The notes under the pieces: model-generated
What the model saw: only the letters and a program-made list of their open reading frames with translations
Databases searched by the model: none
Told to the model about the DNA's origin: nothing
Assembly (NCBI GenBank): GCA_043813805.1
Contig: JBDRKR010000018.1
Span: 1 to 35,288, forward strand
Direction: 5' to 3'
Source: 2-02-FULL-43-13 sp043813805
GTDB lineage: Bacteria > Patescibacteriota > Minisyncoccia > Minisyncoccales > MHMH01
Length of the DNA stretch: 35,288 bases
Program-made: the position numbers and the translations under genes
Shown: in pieces, positions 1 to 6,964 of the stretch
How the letters are laid out: the number at the start of each line of letters is the position of its first letter
Position numbering within the stretch: position 1 is the first letter of the stretch

Positions 1-20
1 GCGGAGAACAGTTCTCCGCG
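1..20 (+). repeat. REP palindrome copy 0, in frame within coding sequence
   Basis: Twenty bases of the same palindrome found around the RAYT gene: arm GCGGAGAAC, central A, then the complementary arm. The window edge may cut its first base. It is read in frame as GEQFSA inside the first envelope gene, the same frame as in the copy inside the RAYT gene. Confidence 0.9.
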
Positions 21-542
21 AAGGTTGAATTTTTAGAGAGTTCCCAAATATTATTAAATGACGGATTAGGAACGCCGGTGAAATTTAGCACCCGAGGCGC
101 TGAATTTACGATTTCGCCCAAGCCCTTCGACGCGGCTCCCCTCGATCCCGCTCGGGGCAGGAATGAATGGCAAGAAGAAATAGCCAAAGATACCGTTCCT
201 CCGGAGATTTTTAAAATCGAAATCAATCAAGACCCGTTAATTTTTGAGGAAAAATATTTTATCATTTTTTCCACCACCGACAAGCAAACGGGCATTGATT
301 ATTACGAAATAAAAGAAAGGGAGGGGGATTGGGTAAAGACGACGAGTCCCTACATGTTGGAAGATCAGGGGTTAAGAAGTATAATAAGGGTGAGAGCGGT
401 TGATAAAGCCGGCAACTATATTGTTGTTGAACAATTGCCGCGAAACAAGCCGCTTCCTTACAAATACTTTGCGATAATTCTGGTTTTGATTATATGCGTG
501 CCAGTTTGGTTCATTATCAAGAAGATTCGGCATAAACTATGA
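1..542 (+). CDS. Cohesin/Ig-like envelope protein, C-terminal part (5' end outside window)
   Basis: The reading frame is open from base 3, so the gene begins before the window; a GTG at 78 is probably internal. The visible part opens with GEQFSA, encoded by a REP palindrome, then a stretch (FLESSQILLNDGLGT) that matches the last strands of the cohesin domain in the next gene (FASGSVLADDGMGT). An Ig/FN3-like domain follows with the pattern GIDYYEI...VRAVDKAGN, also shared with the next gene. A C-terminal membrane helix (YFAIILVLIICVPVWFII) and a short basic tail end it. By inference it is a membrane-anchored surface protein with its bulk outside. It overlaps the next gene by ATGA, so the two are probably translationally coupled paralogues. 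The ligand is unknown. Confidence 0.75.
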   Translation, partial: GEQFSAKVEFLESSQILLNDGLGTPVKFSTRGAEFTISPKPFDAAPLDPARGRNEWQEEIAKDTVPPEIFKIEINQDPLIFEEKYFIIFSTTDKQTGIDYYEIKEREGDWVKTTSPYMLEDQGLRSIIRVRAVDKAGNYIVVEQLPRNKPLPYKYFAIILVLIICVPVWFIIKKIRHKL

Positions 543-2281
543 ACAAGGCGTTTTTCATCTTTACCGTTTTAATACTTTCTTTCGGAGTTGCTCCAGCGGC
601 TGAAGCGGCCGCCGCTTCTTTGTATTTGTCTCCCTCTATGGGAACTTATACCGTTGGCAACACTTTTTTAGTTCAGGCGAAAGTTAGCACCGGGGGAGCG
701 GCAATTAACGCGGCTGACGGTACTTTAGTTTTTAACGCAAATGATTTAGAAGTGGTTAAAATTACCAAAGAAGAGTCTGTTTTTTCTCTTTGGGTTCAAG
801 ATCCCGTTTTTTCCAATTCGCTTGGAACAATCAATTTTGCCGGCGGGAAACCTTCCCCCGGGTTTACTGGCGCTTCAGGAACGATTATTAATATTACTTT
901 TAAGGTTAAGACTTCAGGTACTACCAATTTGACGTTTGCTTCGGGTTCCGTGTTGGCGGACGACGGCATGGGAACTAATATTTTAGCCAGCATGGGCTCT
1001 GGAGTTTATACTCTTTCCACTAAAGGCATTGCTCCCGTAGTCCCAAGTACTCCGACAACTCCGACGGCTCCGTCAGCCACTCCAAACAGAGTTCCCAATG
1101 CCCCGGTTATCAGTTCTCTGACACACTCTGAAGAAAATCAATGGTATTCAAACAACGATCCGTCGTTTTCTTGGGAGTTGCCTTCTGATGTTACCGGCGT
1201 CAGTCTGCTGCTCCACGAAAAAGCCACGGCTAATCCCGGCTCCGATTCTGACGGCTTGATAACCTCGAAAACCTATGAAAATATCGCGGACGGTGCTTGG
1301 TATTTCCACATCAGATTCCGCAATCAGTACGGTTGGGGCGAGATAACTCACCGCAAGGTTTTAATTGATACCCAAAAGCCGGAATTTTTTGAAGTACAAG
1401 TTGATAACGAGGGCGACCCGACCAATCCCAGCCCTATTTTACATTTCAAATCAAGTGATGCTTCTTCCGGGATTGAGTATTATGAAATTAATATTCGCGA
1501 AACATCATTGCCCTTAGCAACCGCCGCATCCTTAAAACATAATCCTTACAAGATATCGCCTCAAGCGCCCGGAACTTTTACCGTCATTGCCAAAGCGTTT
1601 GACGGAGCCGGTAATTTTACCATGGCCAGTGTTGATACCGTCATAGCGCCGCTTGAGACGCCGATAATCACCGAATATCCTCAAAAATTGAAAGTGGGAG
1701 ATATTTTAAACATCAAAGGAACCTCGGCTTTCCCCGAAAGCACCATTAAGGTTTTAATTAAGAGAGAAGGAGGAGAAACGATTACGAAGATCGTGGAAAC
1801 GGATAGCCAAGGAAACTGGTTTTACCTTCACCCGGCAACTTTAGACAAGGGCGATTACGAAATTTGGGCGATAGCCGTTGACGGCCGGGGCGCCCAGTCA
1901 AATTCCACAGAGCATATTAAATTGGCCGTGACTTTGCCTATTGTTTTAAAGTTTGGTAAAATAGCTTTAGATTACCTATCTATTATGATTACTTTAATCG
2001 TTCTAATTATCGGCGCCATTGCGGTCGGCTTTTACGCCTGGTACCGCATTGCCATTTGGCGCAAACGCGTCAGGCAAGAAACCAAAGAAGTTAAAGAAAC
2101 GGTTACGCGCGCTTTTAAAGCCCTGAAAGAAGAGGTGGAAGAGCAGATTGAGTTTTTGGATGAAAAGCCGGGTCTGACCAAGGCCGAACGTAAGGTAAGG
2201 GAAAAATTGAAAGAAGCGCTGAACGTTTCCGAAGATTTCATCACTGAAGAGATTAAAGACGTGGAAAAAGAATTGGAATAA
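539..2281 (+). CDS. Membrane-anchored cohesin-domain / Ig-like surface protein
   Basis: 580 residues. A signal peptide (about 1-24, ending AEA) is followed by a cohesin-like domain (about 26-160), a Pro/Thr-rich linker (about 165-190), two FN3/Ig-like domains (about 190-280 and 280-372, the second with GIEYYEI...DGAGN) and a third Ig-like domain (about 373-465). A single membrane helix (about 478-503) and a charged, helical cytoplasmic tail rich in Lys and Glu end the protein. The order is known from CPR surface proteins. Cohesins bind dockerins in cellulosomes, but in CPR the partner is unknown and no dockerin is visible here. It is the second gene of a tandem pair, and its stop lies about 20 bases before the first intact REP palindrome. 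Function is inferred from domains only. Confidence 0.85.
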   Translation: MNKAFFIFTVLILSFGVAPAAEAAAASLYLSPSMGTYTVGNTFLVQAKVSTGGAAINAADGTLVFNANDLEVVKITKEESVFSLWVQDPVFSNSLGTINFAGGKPSPGFTGASGTIINITFKVKTSGTTNLTFASGSVLADDGMGTNILASMGSGVYTLSTKGIAPVVPSTPTTPTAPSATPNRVPNAPVISSLTHSEENQWYSNNDPSFSWELPSDVTGVSLLLHEKATANPGSDSDGLITSKTYENIADGAWYFHIRFRNQYGWGEITHRKVLIDTQKPEFFEVQVDNEGDPTNPSPILHFKSSDASSGIEYYEINIRETSLPLATAASLKHNPYKISPQAPGTFTVIAKAFDGAGNFTMASVDTVIAPLETPIITEYPQKLKVGDILNIKGTSAFPESTIKVLIKREGGETITKIVETDSQGNWFYLHPATLDKGDYEIWAIAVDGRGAQSNSTEHIKLAVTLPIVLKFGKIALDYLSIMITLIVLIIGAIAVGFYAWYRIAIWRKRVRQETKEVKETVTRAFKALKEEVEEQIEFLDEKPGLTKAERKVREKLKEALNVSEDFITEEIKDVEKELE

Positions 2282-2297
2282 ACTCCTAAAATAAAGC

Positions 2298-2322
2298 CCC
2301 GCGGAGAACAGTTCTCCGCGGG
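2298..2322 (+). repeat. REP palindrome copy 1
   Basis: Perfect 25-base palindrome (12-bp arms around A2310), preceded by AAAGC. It lies just after the stop of the envelope gene and could form a stable hairpin at the 3' end of that transcript, although no good T-run follows. Confidence 0.93.
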
Positions 2323-2333
2323 CTCTTTGAAGC

Positions 2334-2354
2334 CGCGGAGAACAGTTCTCCGCG
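2334..2354 (+). repeat. REP palindrome copy 2, directly before the RAYT start
   Basis: Perfect 21-base palindrome, same orientation as copy 1, ending 6 bases before the ATG at 2361. No Shine-Dalgarno sequence is visible. The hairpin would occupy the ribosome-landing site, so it may limit transposase translation (inference). Confidence 0.93.
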
Positions 2355-2360
2355 AACTAT

Positions 2361-3065
2361 ATGCCTATAAAACGACCACCGTTGGTTAATAATGAAATTT
2401 ATCACATTGTAATCAGAGGAGTGGGGGGTATCCCGACTTTTAAAGATAAAGACGATTATTACCGAGGAATTTTTTCTCTTTATGAATTTAATAACAGCGA
2501 GCATGTGGAAATCAGAAGGAAAAGAGAACAACGCAAAGCAAGTAAAGCCCGCGGAGAACAGTTCTCCGCGGATGCCCGTAAAACATTGTTAGAGATTTTG
2601 GCTTTTTACCTTATGCCCAATCACATCCATTTATTGGTAAAACAAATTCAAGATAACGGAATTACCCAATTTATGAGGAAACTCGGGGCTGGTTACGCCG
2701 CTTATTTTAATAAAAGATACGGCAGAATGGGCCACCTTTTTCAAGGAAGATTTAAAGCGGTCCACATAGAAAACGACGAACAGTTGATGGCGGTCTTCGC
2801 CTATATCCACACCAACGGCGTATCTTTAATAGAGCCGAACTGGAAAGAAAAAGGAATTGAAAGTCCGGAAAAAGTAATTAAGTTTTTGGAAGATTACAAA
2901 TGGTCAAGTTACCCTGACTACATCGGAAAGAAAAATTTTCCCTCAATAACCAAACGAGATTTTCTTTTAAAAATGATGAACGGAGAAGGTGGTTGCAAGG
3001 AAATTATTGAGAATCGGATAAGAGATAAAGAGAAGAAAGATTTTAATAATGTTGAATTAGAATAA
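2361..3065 (+). CDS. REP-associated tyrosine transposase (RAYT, Y1/HUH family)
   Basis: 234 residues of the Y1_Tnp/TnpA_REP type. Visible motifs are an N-terminal YHIVIRG strand, the HUH metal-binding motif as HIH (88-90, in MPNHIHLLV), GHLFQGRFKA (124-133), and the helix with the likely catalytic tyrosine Tyr148 (YIHTNGV, where the family often has YIHxNPV). Such enzymes nick single-stranded REP DNA and are credited with REP spread. Residues 64-70 (RGEQFSA) are encoded by a REP palindrome, in a basic loop between the first strands and the HUH motif where family members vary. Both key motifs are intact, so the enzyme could be active. REP copies lie on both sides. The start at 2361 gives the normal family N-terminus. 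Confidence 0.92.
   Translation: MPIKRPPLVNNEIYHIVIRGVGGIPTFKDKDDYYRGIFSLYEFNNSEHVEIRRKREQRKASKARGEQFSADARKTLLEILAFYLMPNHIHLLVKQIQDNGITQFMRKLGAGYAAYFNKRYGRMGHLFQGRFKAVHIENDEQLMAVFAYIHTNGVSLIEPNWKEKGIESPEKVIKFLEDYKWSSYPDYIGKKNFPSITKRDFLLKMMNGEGGCKEIIENRIRDKEKKDFNNVELE
2549..2571 (+). repeat. REP palindrome copy 3, in frame within the RAYT gene
   Basis: Perfect 23-base palindrome preceded by AAAGC, as in copy 1. It is translated as RGEQFSA within the transposase, the same peptide and frame as copy 0. Copies 0 to 3 share one orientation. Confidence 0.92.
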
Positions 3066-3071
3066 AAGAGA

Positions 3072-3110
3072 CGCGGAGAACTGTTCTCCGCGGGGCTTTT
3101 TATTTTTTAA
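3072..3110 (+). terminator. Inverted REP palindrome copy 4 acting as intrinsic terminator
   Basis: The 21-base palindrome at 3072-3092, with central T (inverted orientation), is followed by GGGGCTTTTTATTTTTT. A strong hairpin then a T-rich run immediately after the RAYT stop makes a good rho-independent terminator. It also forms the right boundary of the RAYT unit. Confidence 0.85.
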
Positions 3111-3119
3111 GATTTGCGC

Positions 3120-3125
3120 TATAAT
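3120..3125 (+). promoter_or_regulatory. -10 box for the S41 protease gene
   Basis: A perfect TATAAT just after the REP terminator. The -35 position 17 bases upstream (TTTTTA) is poor. Predicted start near 3132, giving a leader of about 48 nt that contains the hairpins at 3137-3182. Confidence 0.55.
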
Positions 3126-3136
3126 CAAACAATGTT

Positions 3137-3182
3137 GACCCTTCAATAAAATTCAGGGTCATACTGAGCTTATCGAAGTATG
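3137..3182 (+). repeat. TGAGC...TCGAAG-type palindromic repeat that supplies a start codon
   Basis: Two adjoining hairpins: GACCCT (3137-3142) with AGGGTC (3155-3160), and CATACT (3160-3165) with AGTATG (3177-3182) around a GAGC-TTA-TCGA core. The second arm contains the ATG (3180-3182) of the protease gene. A related core (TGAGC-CGCG-TCGAAG) occurs at 28091-28110. It resembles a widespread REP-type repeat family. Confidence 0.7.
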
Positions 3183-4379
3183 AGAAAGATCATTACCCCG
3201 GTTTTTTTAGTTATTTTGGTTTCAATTGCCTTTGGAGCCGGTTTTTATTTTAGCGAATCTCAGATACCGGTCGCTCCTCCCGAAGGCATTATCAATGCCG
3301 ATTTAGGCAAGCCCGAAGGCGTTAATTTTTCTCTTTTCTGGGAGGCCTGGAAAGCGCTTGAAGAAAACTTCGTCGATCACTCAAAAATGGATTACCAGAA
3401 AATGCTCTTTGGCGCGGTCTCGGGCATGGTAAGCGCCCTGAAAGATCCTTACACAGTTTATCTGCCGCCCGAAGATGCCAAGATTTTTAAAGAAGATGTC
3501 TCGGGCGAGTTTCAGGGAGTCGGCATGGAAATCGGCATAAGAAACGGCGAATTAACCGTGATTGCTCCCTTGGAAGGAACGCCGGCGCAACGGGCGGGAT
3601 TGAGGGCCGGTGATAAAATCGTCAAAGTTGACGACACCTATACCGCGGATTTGGCCGCTGATGAAGCGGTGAAGCTCATCAGGGGAGAGAAGGGCACCAA
3701 GGTTACTCTCACAATTTTCCGTGAAGGCTGGTCGCAATCCAAAGATTTTGAAATTACGAGAGATGTGATTGAAGTTCCTTCCTTAAAGTGGGGGATGAAA
3801 GAAGAGAACATCGCTTACATTAATCTTTATCAATTTTCCGAAACAGCCACGGGCGCTTTTAACAGGGCGGCTGTAGAAATTTTGGCAAGTCCGGCAGACA
3901 GCATAATCTTGGACTTGAGAGATAACCCCGGAGGCTATCTTGAGGTGGCTCAGGATATCGCCGGTTGGTTTTTAAAGAAAGGAGAAATTGTTACAATTGA
4001 AGACTTTGGCGGAAGCGCCGAAAGTCAAGAATACCGGACTTCGGGTTCGGGGCAATTGAGCGCTTATCCTTTAGCTATTCTGATTAACCAGGGTTCGGCT
4101 TCAGCCTCGGAAATTCTTGCCGGCGCCCTAAGAGACAATCGGGGAGTTAAACTTGTAGGCATTCAATCTTTCGGCAAGGGCTCGGTGCAAACCCTCAAAG
4201 AACTTGAACTGGGCTCGTTGAAGGTGACGGTAGCTAAATGGCTGACGCCCAATGGCACCTTGATTGATAAGGAGGGGTTGAAGCCGGATGTTGAAATCGA
4301 GCTGTCAGAAACGGATATTGACGAAAGCAAAGATCCGCAACTCGATAAGGCTATTGAAATAATTAAACAGATACGATAG
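3180..4379 (+). CDS. ctpA: C-terminal processing peptidase, S41 family (CtpA/Prc-like)
   Basis: 399 residues. An N-terminal signal anchor (about 5-24) places the rest outside the membrane. A PDZ domain (about 105-185, GLRAGDKIVKVDD) is followed by the S41 protease core. The catalytic residues are Ser308 (GSASASEI) and Lys333 (FGKGSVQ), 25 residues apart as in Prc and CtpB, with Gln337 completing the likely triad. The family clips C-termini of envelope proteins; the substrate here is unknown, but two anchored surface proteins are encoded just upstream. The length is normal. No other start gives the signal anchor, so the ATG inside the repeat stem is accepted. It has its own -10 box after the RAYT terminator and probably leads an operon with rplI and pyrG. 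Confidence 0.93.
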   Translation: MRKIITPVFLVILVSIAFGAGFYFSESQIPVAPPEGIINADLGKPEGVNFSLFWEAWKALEENFVDHSKMDYQKMLFGAVSGMVSALKDPYTVYLPPEDAKIFKEDVSGEFQGVGMEIGIRNGELTVIAPLEGTPAQRAGLRAGDKIVKVDDTYTADLAADEAVKLIRGEKGTKVTLTIFREGWSQSKDFEITRDVIEVPSLKWGMKEENIAYINLYQFSETATGAFNRAAVEILASPADSIILDLRDNPGGYLEVAQDIAGWFLKKGEIVTIEDFGGSAESQEYRTSGSGQLSAYPLAILINQGSASASEILAGALRDNRGVKLVGIQSFGKGSVQTLKELELGSLKVTVAKWLTPNGTLIDKEGLKPDVEIELSETDIDESKDPQLDKAIEIIKQIR

Positions 4380-4412
4380 TATAGAAATCGATAACATCCT
4401 TTATAAAAAAAC

Positions 4413-4862
4413 ATGAAAGTTATTCTGTTGCAAGATATCGAAAAACTTGGCAAAAAGTACGACCTTAAAAATGTCGCTGACGGGCACGCCCGGAATTTTT
4501 TATTGCCCAAGAATTTGGTCAAGCCGGCTACCGAAGAAAATATGAAGTGGCTCGAAATTCAAAAAGAATTGTTAAGACAAAAATCCGAAGAAGAGTTAAA
4601 GAAAGTGCAGGGGGTTGCTTCAACGATGGACGGACTTGAAATCGTCCTGTCTGTGAAAGTCGGTGAAAAAGAGCAGTTATTTGAAGCAGTCACCGCTCAA
4701 AAGATCGTTGAAAAGCTCAAGGAGCAGGGGTTTGAAGTTAAAAAGACCCAGATTCTCTTAAAAGAGCCGATCAAGGAAATAGGAGAATTTCCGATTAAAA
4801 TTCAGCTTGGCCATAATTTGGAGGCGGAAATAAAATTAATTATCGTCGAAGAAAAAAATTAA
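4413..4862 (+). CDS. rplI: 50S ribosomal protein bL9
   Basis: 149 residues, the usual bL9 length. The N-terminal RNA-binding domain carries the signature MKVILLQDIEKLGKKYDLKNVADGHARNFLLPKNL. The long connecting helix (about 40-75) and C-terminal domain follow. bL9 sits at the base of the L1 stalk and helps keep the reading frame. From memory of CPR surveys, bL9 is missing in Microgenomates and some other lineages, so its presence helps to place the organism. It lies 33 bases after the protease gene and is followed by an AT-rich hairpin region before pyrG. Confidence 0.97.
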   Translation: MKVILLQDIEKLGKKYDLKNVADGHARNFLLPKNLVKPATEENMKWLEIQKELLRQKSEEELKKVQGVASTMDGLEIVLSVKVGEKEQLFEAVTAQKIVEKLKEQGFEVKKTQILLKEPIKEIGEFPIKIQLGHNLEAEIKLIIVEEKN

Positions 4863-4942
4863 CATGTAAGCATTTTAGCATTTTAACATTTAAGCATTTT
4901 TAATTTTGTTTAAATGTTTAGATGTTTAGATGTTTATGTGAA
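4861..4942 (+). repeat. AT-rich short-word repeat and hairpin between rplI and pyrG
   Basis: Repeated words of the kind AAGCATTTTA and ATGTTTAG. AACATTTAA (4885-4893) pairs with TTAAATGTT (4910-4918), a 9-bp stem that may act as a weak terminator for rplI. The apparent upstream pyrG start at 4914 lies in this repeat. Confidence 0.6.
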
Positions 4943-4949
4943 AGTATTT

Positions 4950-6584
4950 ATGGCGCGCTATATTTTTGTTGCGGGCGGCGTAATGTCGGGCATCGGCAAG
5001 GGGGTGGCGACTGCCAGCATCGGTAAAATCCTGCAAAGCAAGGGTTTCCGGGTGACAGCCATCAAAATAGACCCGTATGTGAATGTTGATGCGGGTACTA
5101 TGAATCCCATTGAGCACGGCGAGGTTTTTGTGACCGCTGACGGCACGGAGTGCGACCAGGACCTGGGCAATTACGAAAGATTCATCGACGAGAATTTAAA
5201 TACATTTAATTACATCACCACGGGCCGCGTTTACGAAGCCGTTATCCGTCGGGAAAGGAACTTGGAATACGGCGGCAAATGCGTAGAAGTGGTGCCTCAT
5301 ATTCCGGAAGAGGTAATTTTCCGGATCAAAAGATCAGCGAGAGCGACTCGAGCTGATTTTGTTTTAATAGAGATCGGCGGCACGGTCGGGGAATACCAAA
5401 ACAGCTTATTTTTGGAAGCGGCGAGAATGATGAGATTAACTTCGCCCAAAGATATCCTTTTTGTTTTGATAAGCTATCTGCCTGTGCCCAGTATGATCGG
5501 CGAAATGAAGACCAAGCCGACCCAGCAGGCGGTCAGGTGGCTCAATATGGCCGGTATTCAGCCGGATATGATTATCGCCAGGTCCGTTGTTCCGATAGAT
5601 AATCCCAGGAAAAAGAAAATTTCCATTTTCTGCAACGTTGCCAAAGAAGACGTTATTTCCGCTCCCGACATAAAATCGATTTACGAGGTTCCTTTGAACT
5701 TCGAGAAAGACAGAATGGGGGACAGGATCTTAAAGAAATTCGGTTTGCGGAGCAAGAACAAGGGCGATTTGAGAGATTGGAAAAAATTGTCCAATACGAT
5801 CAGGACCGTAAAAACTCCGGTAAAAATCGGGATTGTCGGCAAGTATTTTGAAACGGGCCATTTTACCCTGACCGATTCTTATATTTCGGTTATTGAGGCG
5901 GTAAAACACGCTTGCTGGTTTAACAGAAGAAAGCCCGAGATTCATTGGTTGTCATCGGAGGAATACGAAAAAAATCCCCGTTTATTGAAAGAATTGAAAG
6001 ATTACGACGGCATAATTGTGCCGGGCGGTTTTGGCTCGCGGGGCATCGAGGGCAAGATTAAGGCGATTGAATTTTGCCGGAAAAACAAAATCCCTTATTT
6101 GGGATTATGTTTAGGTATGCAATTATTAGTCATTGAATTCGCCCGCCACGTTTGCGGATTAAGGAAGGCGAACTCCGCCGAATTTGCGCCCAAAGCCAAA
6201 GAAAACGTCATTGATGTAATGCCGGACCAGGACGTTCTTTTGAAAGAAAAGAAGTACGGCGGCACTATGAGATTGGGGGAGTACAAGTGTCGTATAAGGC
6301 CAAATACGTTGGCCTACAAGGCTTATAAGGCCGGAAGTATCATGGAGCGCCATCGGCACCGCTACGAGCTGAATAATGCCTTCAGGAGCACTCTGGAGAA
6401 GAGGGGCATGGTGATGTCGGGTTTAAATCCGGAGAGAGATTTGGTTGAAATTGCGGAACTTAAAGGCCATCCCTTCTTTTTGGGCACCCAGTTTCACCCT
6501 GAGTTTAAATCTCGTCCGACTAAGCCTCATCCGCTGTTCCGCGACTTCGTGAAAGCGGCCATAAAACAGAAAAGGCCGAAATGA
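4950..6584 (+). CDS. pyrG: CTP synthase
   Basis: About 544 residues. It converts UTP to CTP using ATP and glutamine. The N-terminal synthetase domain starts MARYIFVAGGVMSGIGKG (P-loop-like) and carries DPYVNVDAGTMNPIEHGEVF. The C-terminal class I glutamine amidotransferase domain has the nucleophile in GLCLGMQ and the His/Glu pair in FHPEFKSRP, so both activities look intact. An upstream in-frame ATG at 4914 would add 12 residues (MFRCLDVYVKVF) encoded by the AT-rich repeat. CTP synthases normally begin right at this M-x-K/R-Y-I-F-V motif, so 4950 is chosen. The gene is convergent with rpmA, and its stop lies in the long shared hairpin at 6580-6632. Confidence 0.97.
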   Translation: MARYIFVAGGVMSGIGKGVATASIGKILQSKGFRVTAIKIDPYVNVDAGTMNPIEHGEVFVTADGTECDQDLGNYERFIDENLNTFNYITTGRVYEAVIRRERNLEYGGKCVEVVPHIPEEVIFRIKRSARATRADFVLIEIGGTVGEYQNSLFLEAARMMRLTSPKDILFVLISYLPVPSMIGEMKTKPTQQAVRWLNMAGIQPDMIIARSVVPIDNPRKKKISIFCNVAKEDVISAPDIKSIYEVPLNFEKDRMGDRILKKFGLRSKNKGDLRDWKKLSNTIRTVKTPVKIGIVGKYFETGHFTLTDSYISVIEAVKHACWFNRRKPEIHWLSSEEYEKNPRLLKELKDYDGIIVPGGFGSRGIEGKIKAIEFCRKNKIPYLGLCLGMQLLVIEFARHVCGLRKANSAEFAPKAKENVIDVMPDQDVLLKEKKYGGTMRLGEYKCRIRPNTLAYKAYKAGSIMERHRHRYELNNAFRSTLEKRGMVMSGLNPERDLVEIAELKGHPFFLGTQFHPEFKSRPTKPHPLFRDFVKAAIKQKRPK

Positions 6585-6632
6585 AAGAGGCTAAACCTCT
6601 TTTATAACGGTGGAGGTTTAGCCTCTTTCATT
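6580..6632. terminator. Long bidirectional hairpin between pyrG and rpmA
   Basis: A perfect 20-bp stem (6580-6599 with 6613-6632) around a 13-nt loop, with a T-rich flank on each strand. It sits between two convergent genes and probably terminates both. Each arm also contains the palindrome AAAGAGG-N5-CCTC, which recurs at 19123, 23133 and 24683, so the stem looks like two inverted copies of a repeat. Confidence 0.8.
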
Positions 6633-6642
6633 TTAGTTTCAG

Positions 6643-6927
6643 CTATTCCTTTATAGGTTCCAGAGATACTATTTTGACGAGGCGCCGTGAGTTATCGAAT
6701 CTTTGTTTTTTATTCGTGGAAAACTTAACTACGCCTTTAATTGCGGCGTAAAGAGTGTCGTCGCCTCCTTTTCTCACGTTATTGCCTGCGATGATTTTAG
6801 TGCCGCGCTGGCGAACCATAACTTGGCCCGGATTGGCAATTTGCCCATCCTGCAGTTTTATCCCCAGATATTTTGGCTGGGAATCTCGGCCTAAACGTGT
6901 TACGCCAGTCGCCTTAGTTGTTGCCAT
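6643..6927 (-). CDS. rpmA: 50S ribosomal protein bL27
   Basis: 94 residues. bL27 lies near the peptidyl-transferase centre. The signature GRDSQPKYLGIK...GQIANPGQVMVRQRGTKI is clear. The N-terminus MATTKATGVTRLG differs from the common MAHKKAGGST form but keeps the spacing, as I remember from other CPR bL27 proteins. There is no cleaved extension. The gene stands alone, away from the usual rplU-rpmA pair. A promoter TTTACA-17-TAGCAT (6964 to 6936) lies inside the divergent gene and predicts transcription starting within 1-2 bases of the ATG. Confidence 0.97.
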   Translation of the reverse strand: MATTKATGVTRLGRDSQPKYLGIKLQDGQIANPGQVMVRQRGTKIIAGNNVRKGGDDTLYAAIKGVVKFSTNKKQRFDNSRRLVKIVSLEPIKE

Positions 6928-6935
6928 ATAAAACT

Positions 6936-6964
6936 ATGCTATCAGAAATTAAAGAATTTGTAAA
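6936..6964 (-). promoter_or_regulatory. Promoter of rpmA inside the divergent gene
   Basis: On the minus strand: -35 TTTACA (6964-6959), 17-base spacer, -10 TAGCAT (6941-6936). The -10 covers the start codon of the divergent gene at 6936. The predicted start near 6929 makes the rpmA mRNA leaderless or nearly so. Confidence 0.6.

Larger units (their letters stand above)
2293..3099 (+). mobile_element. RAYT unit bounded by inverted REP palindromes
   Basis: The unit runs from AAAGCCCC plus palindrome (from 2293) to palindrome plus GGGGCTTT (to 3099). The outer palindromes are in opposite orientation: the central base is A in the left copies and T in the right one, and the AAAGCCCC flank is mirrored. 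Between them lie a second palindrome and the transposase gene with its own internal copy. This matches REP/BIME units associated with RAYT enzymes. No target-site duplication could be defined. Confidence 0.75.

Noticed and set aside
2286..2531. 81-codon minus-strand frame over the REP copies and the RAYT start
   Set aside because: It exists because the palindrome reads open on both strands; it has no family features and lies over the transposase gene.
2298..3092. CRISPR array from repeated palindromes
   Set aside because: Spacing is irregular, orientation changes, and a RAYT gene explains the repeats; no cas gene is present.
4914..4949. Longer N-terminus for CTP synthase
   Set aside because: The extra 12 residues are encoded by an AT-rich repeat and do not fit the family start; ATG 4950 does.
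6918..6935. Earlier start for the small membrane protein
   Set aside because: It would overlap the rpmA start codon, and the added residues carry no signal; ATG 6936 is simpler.
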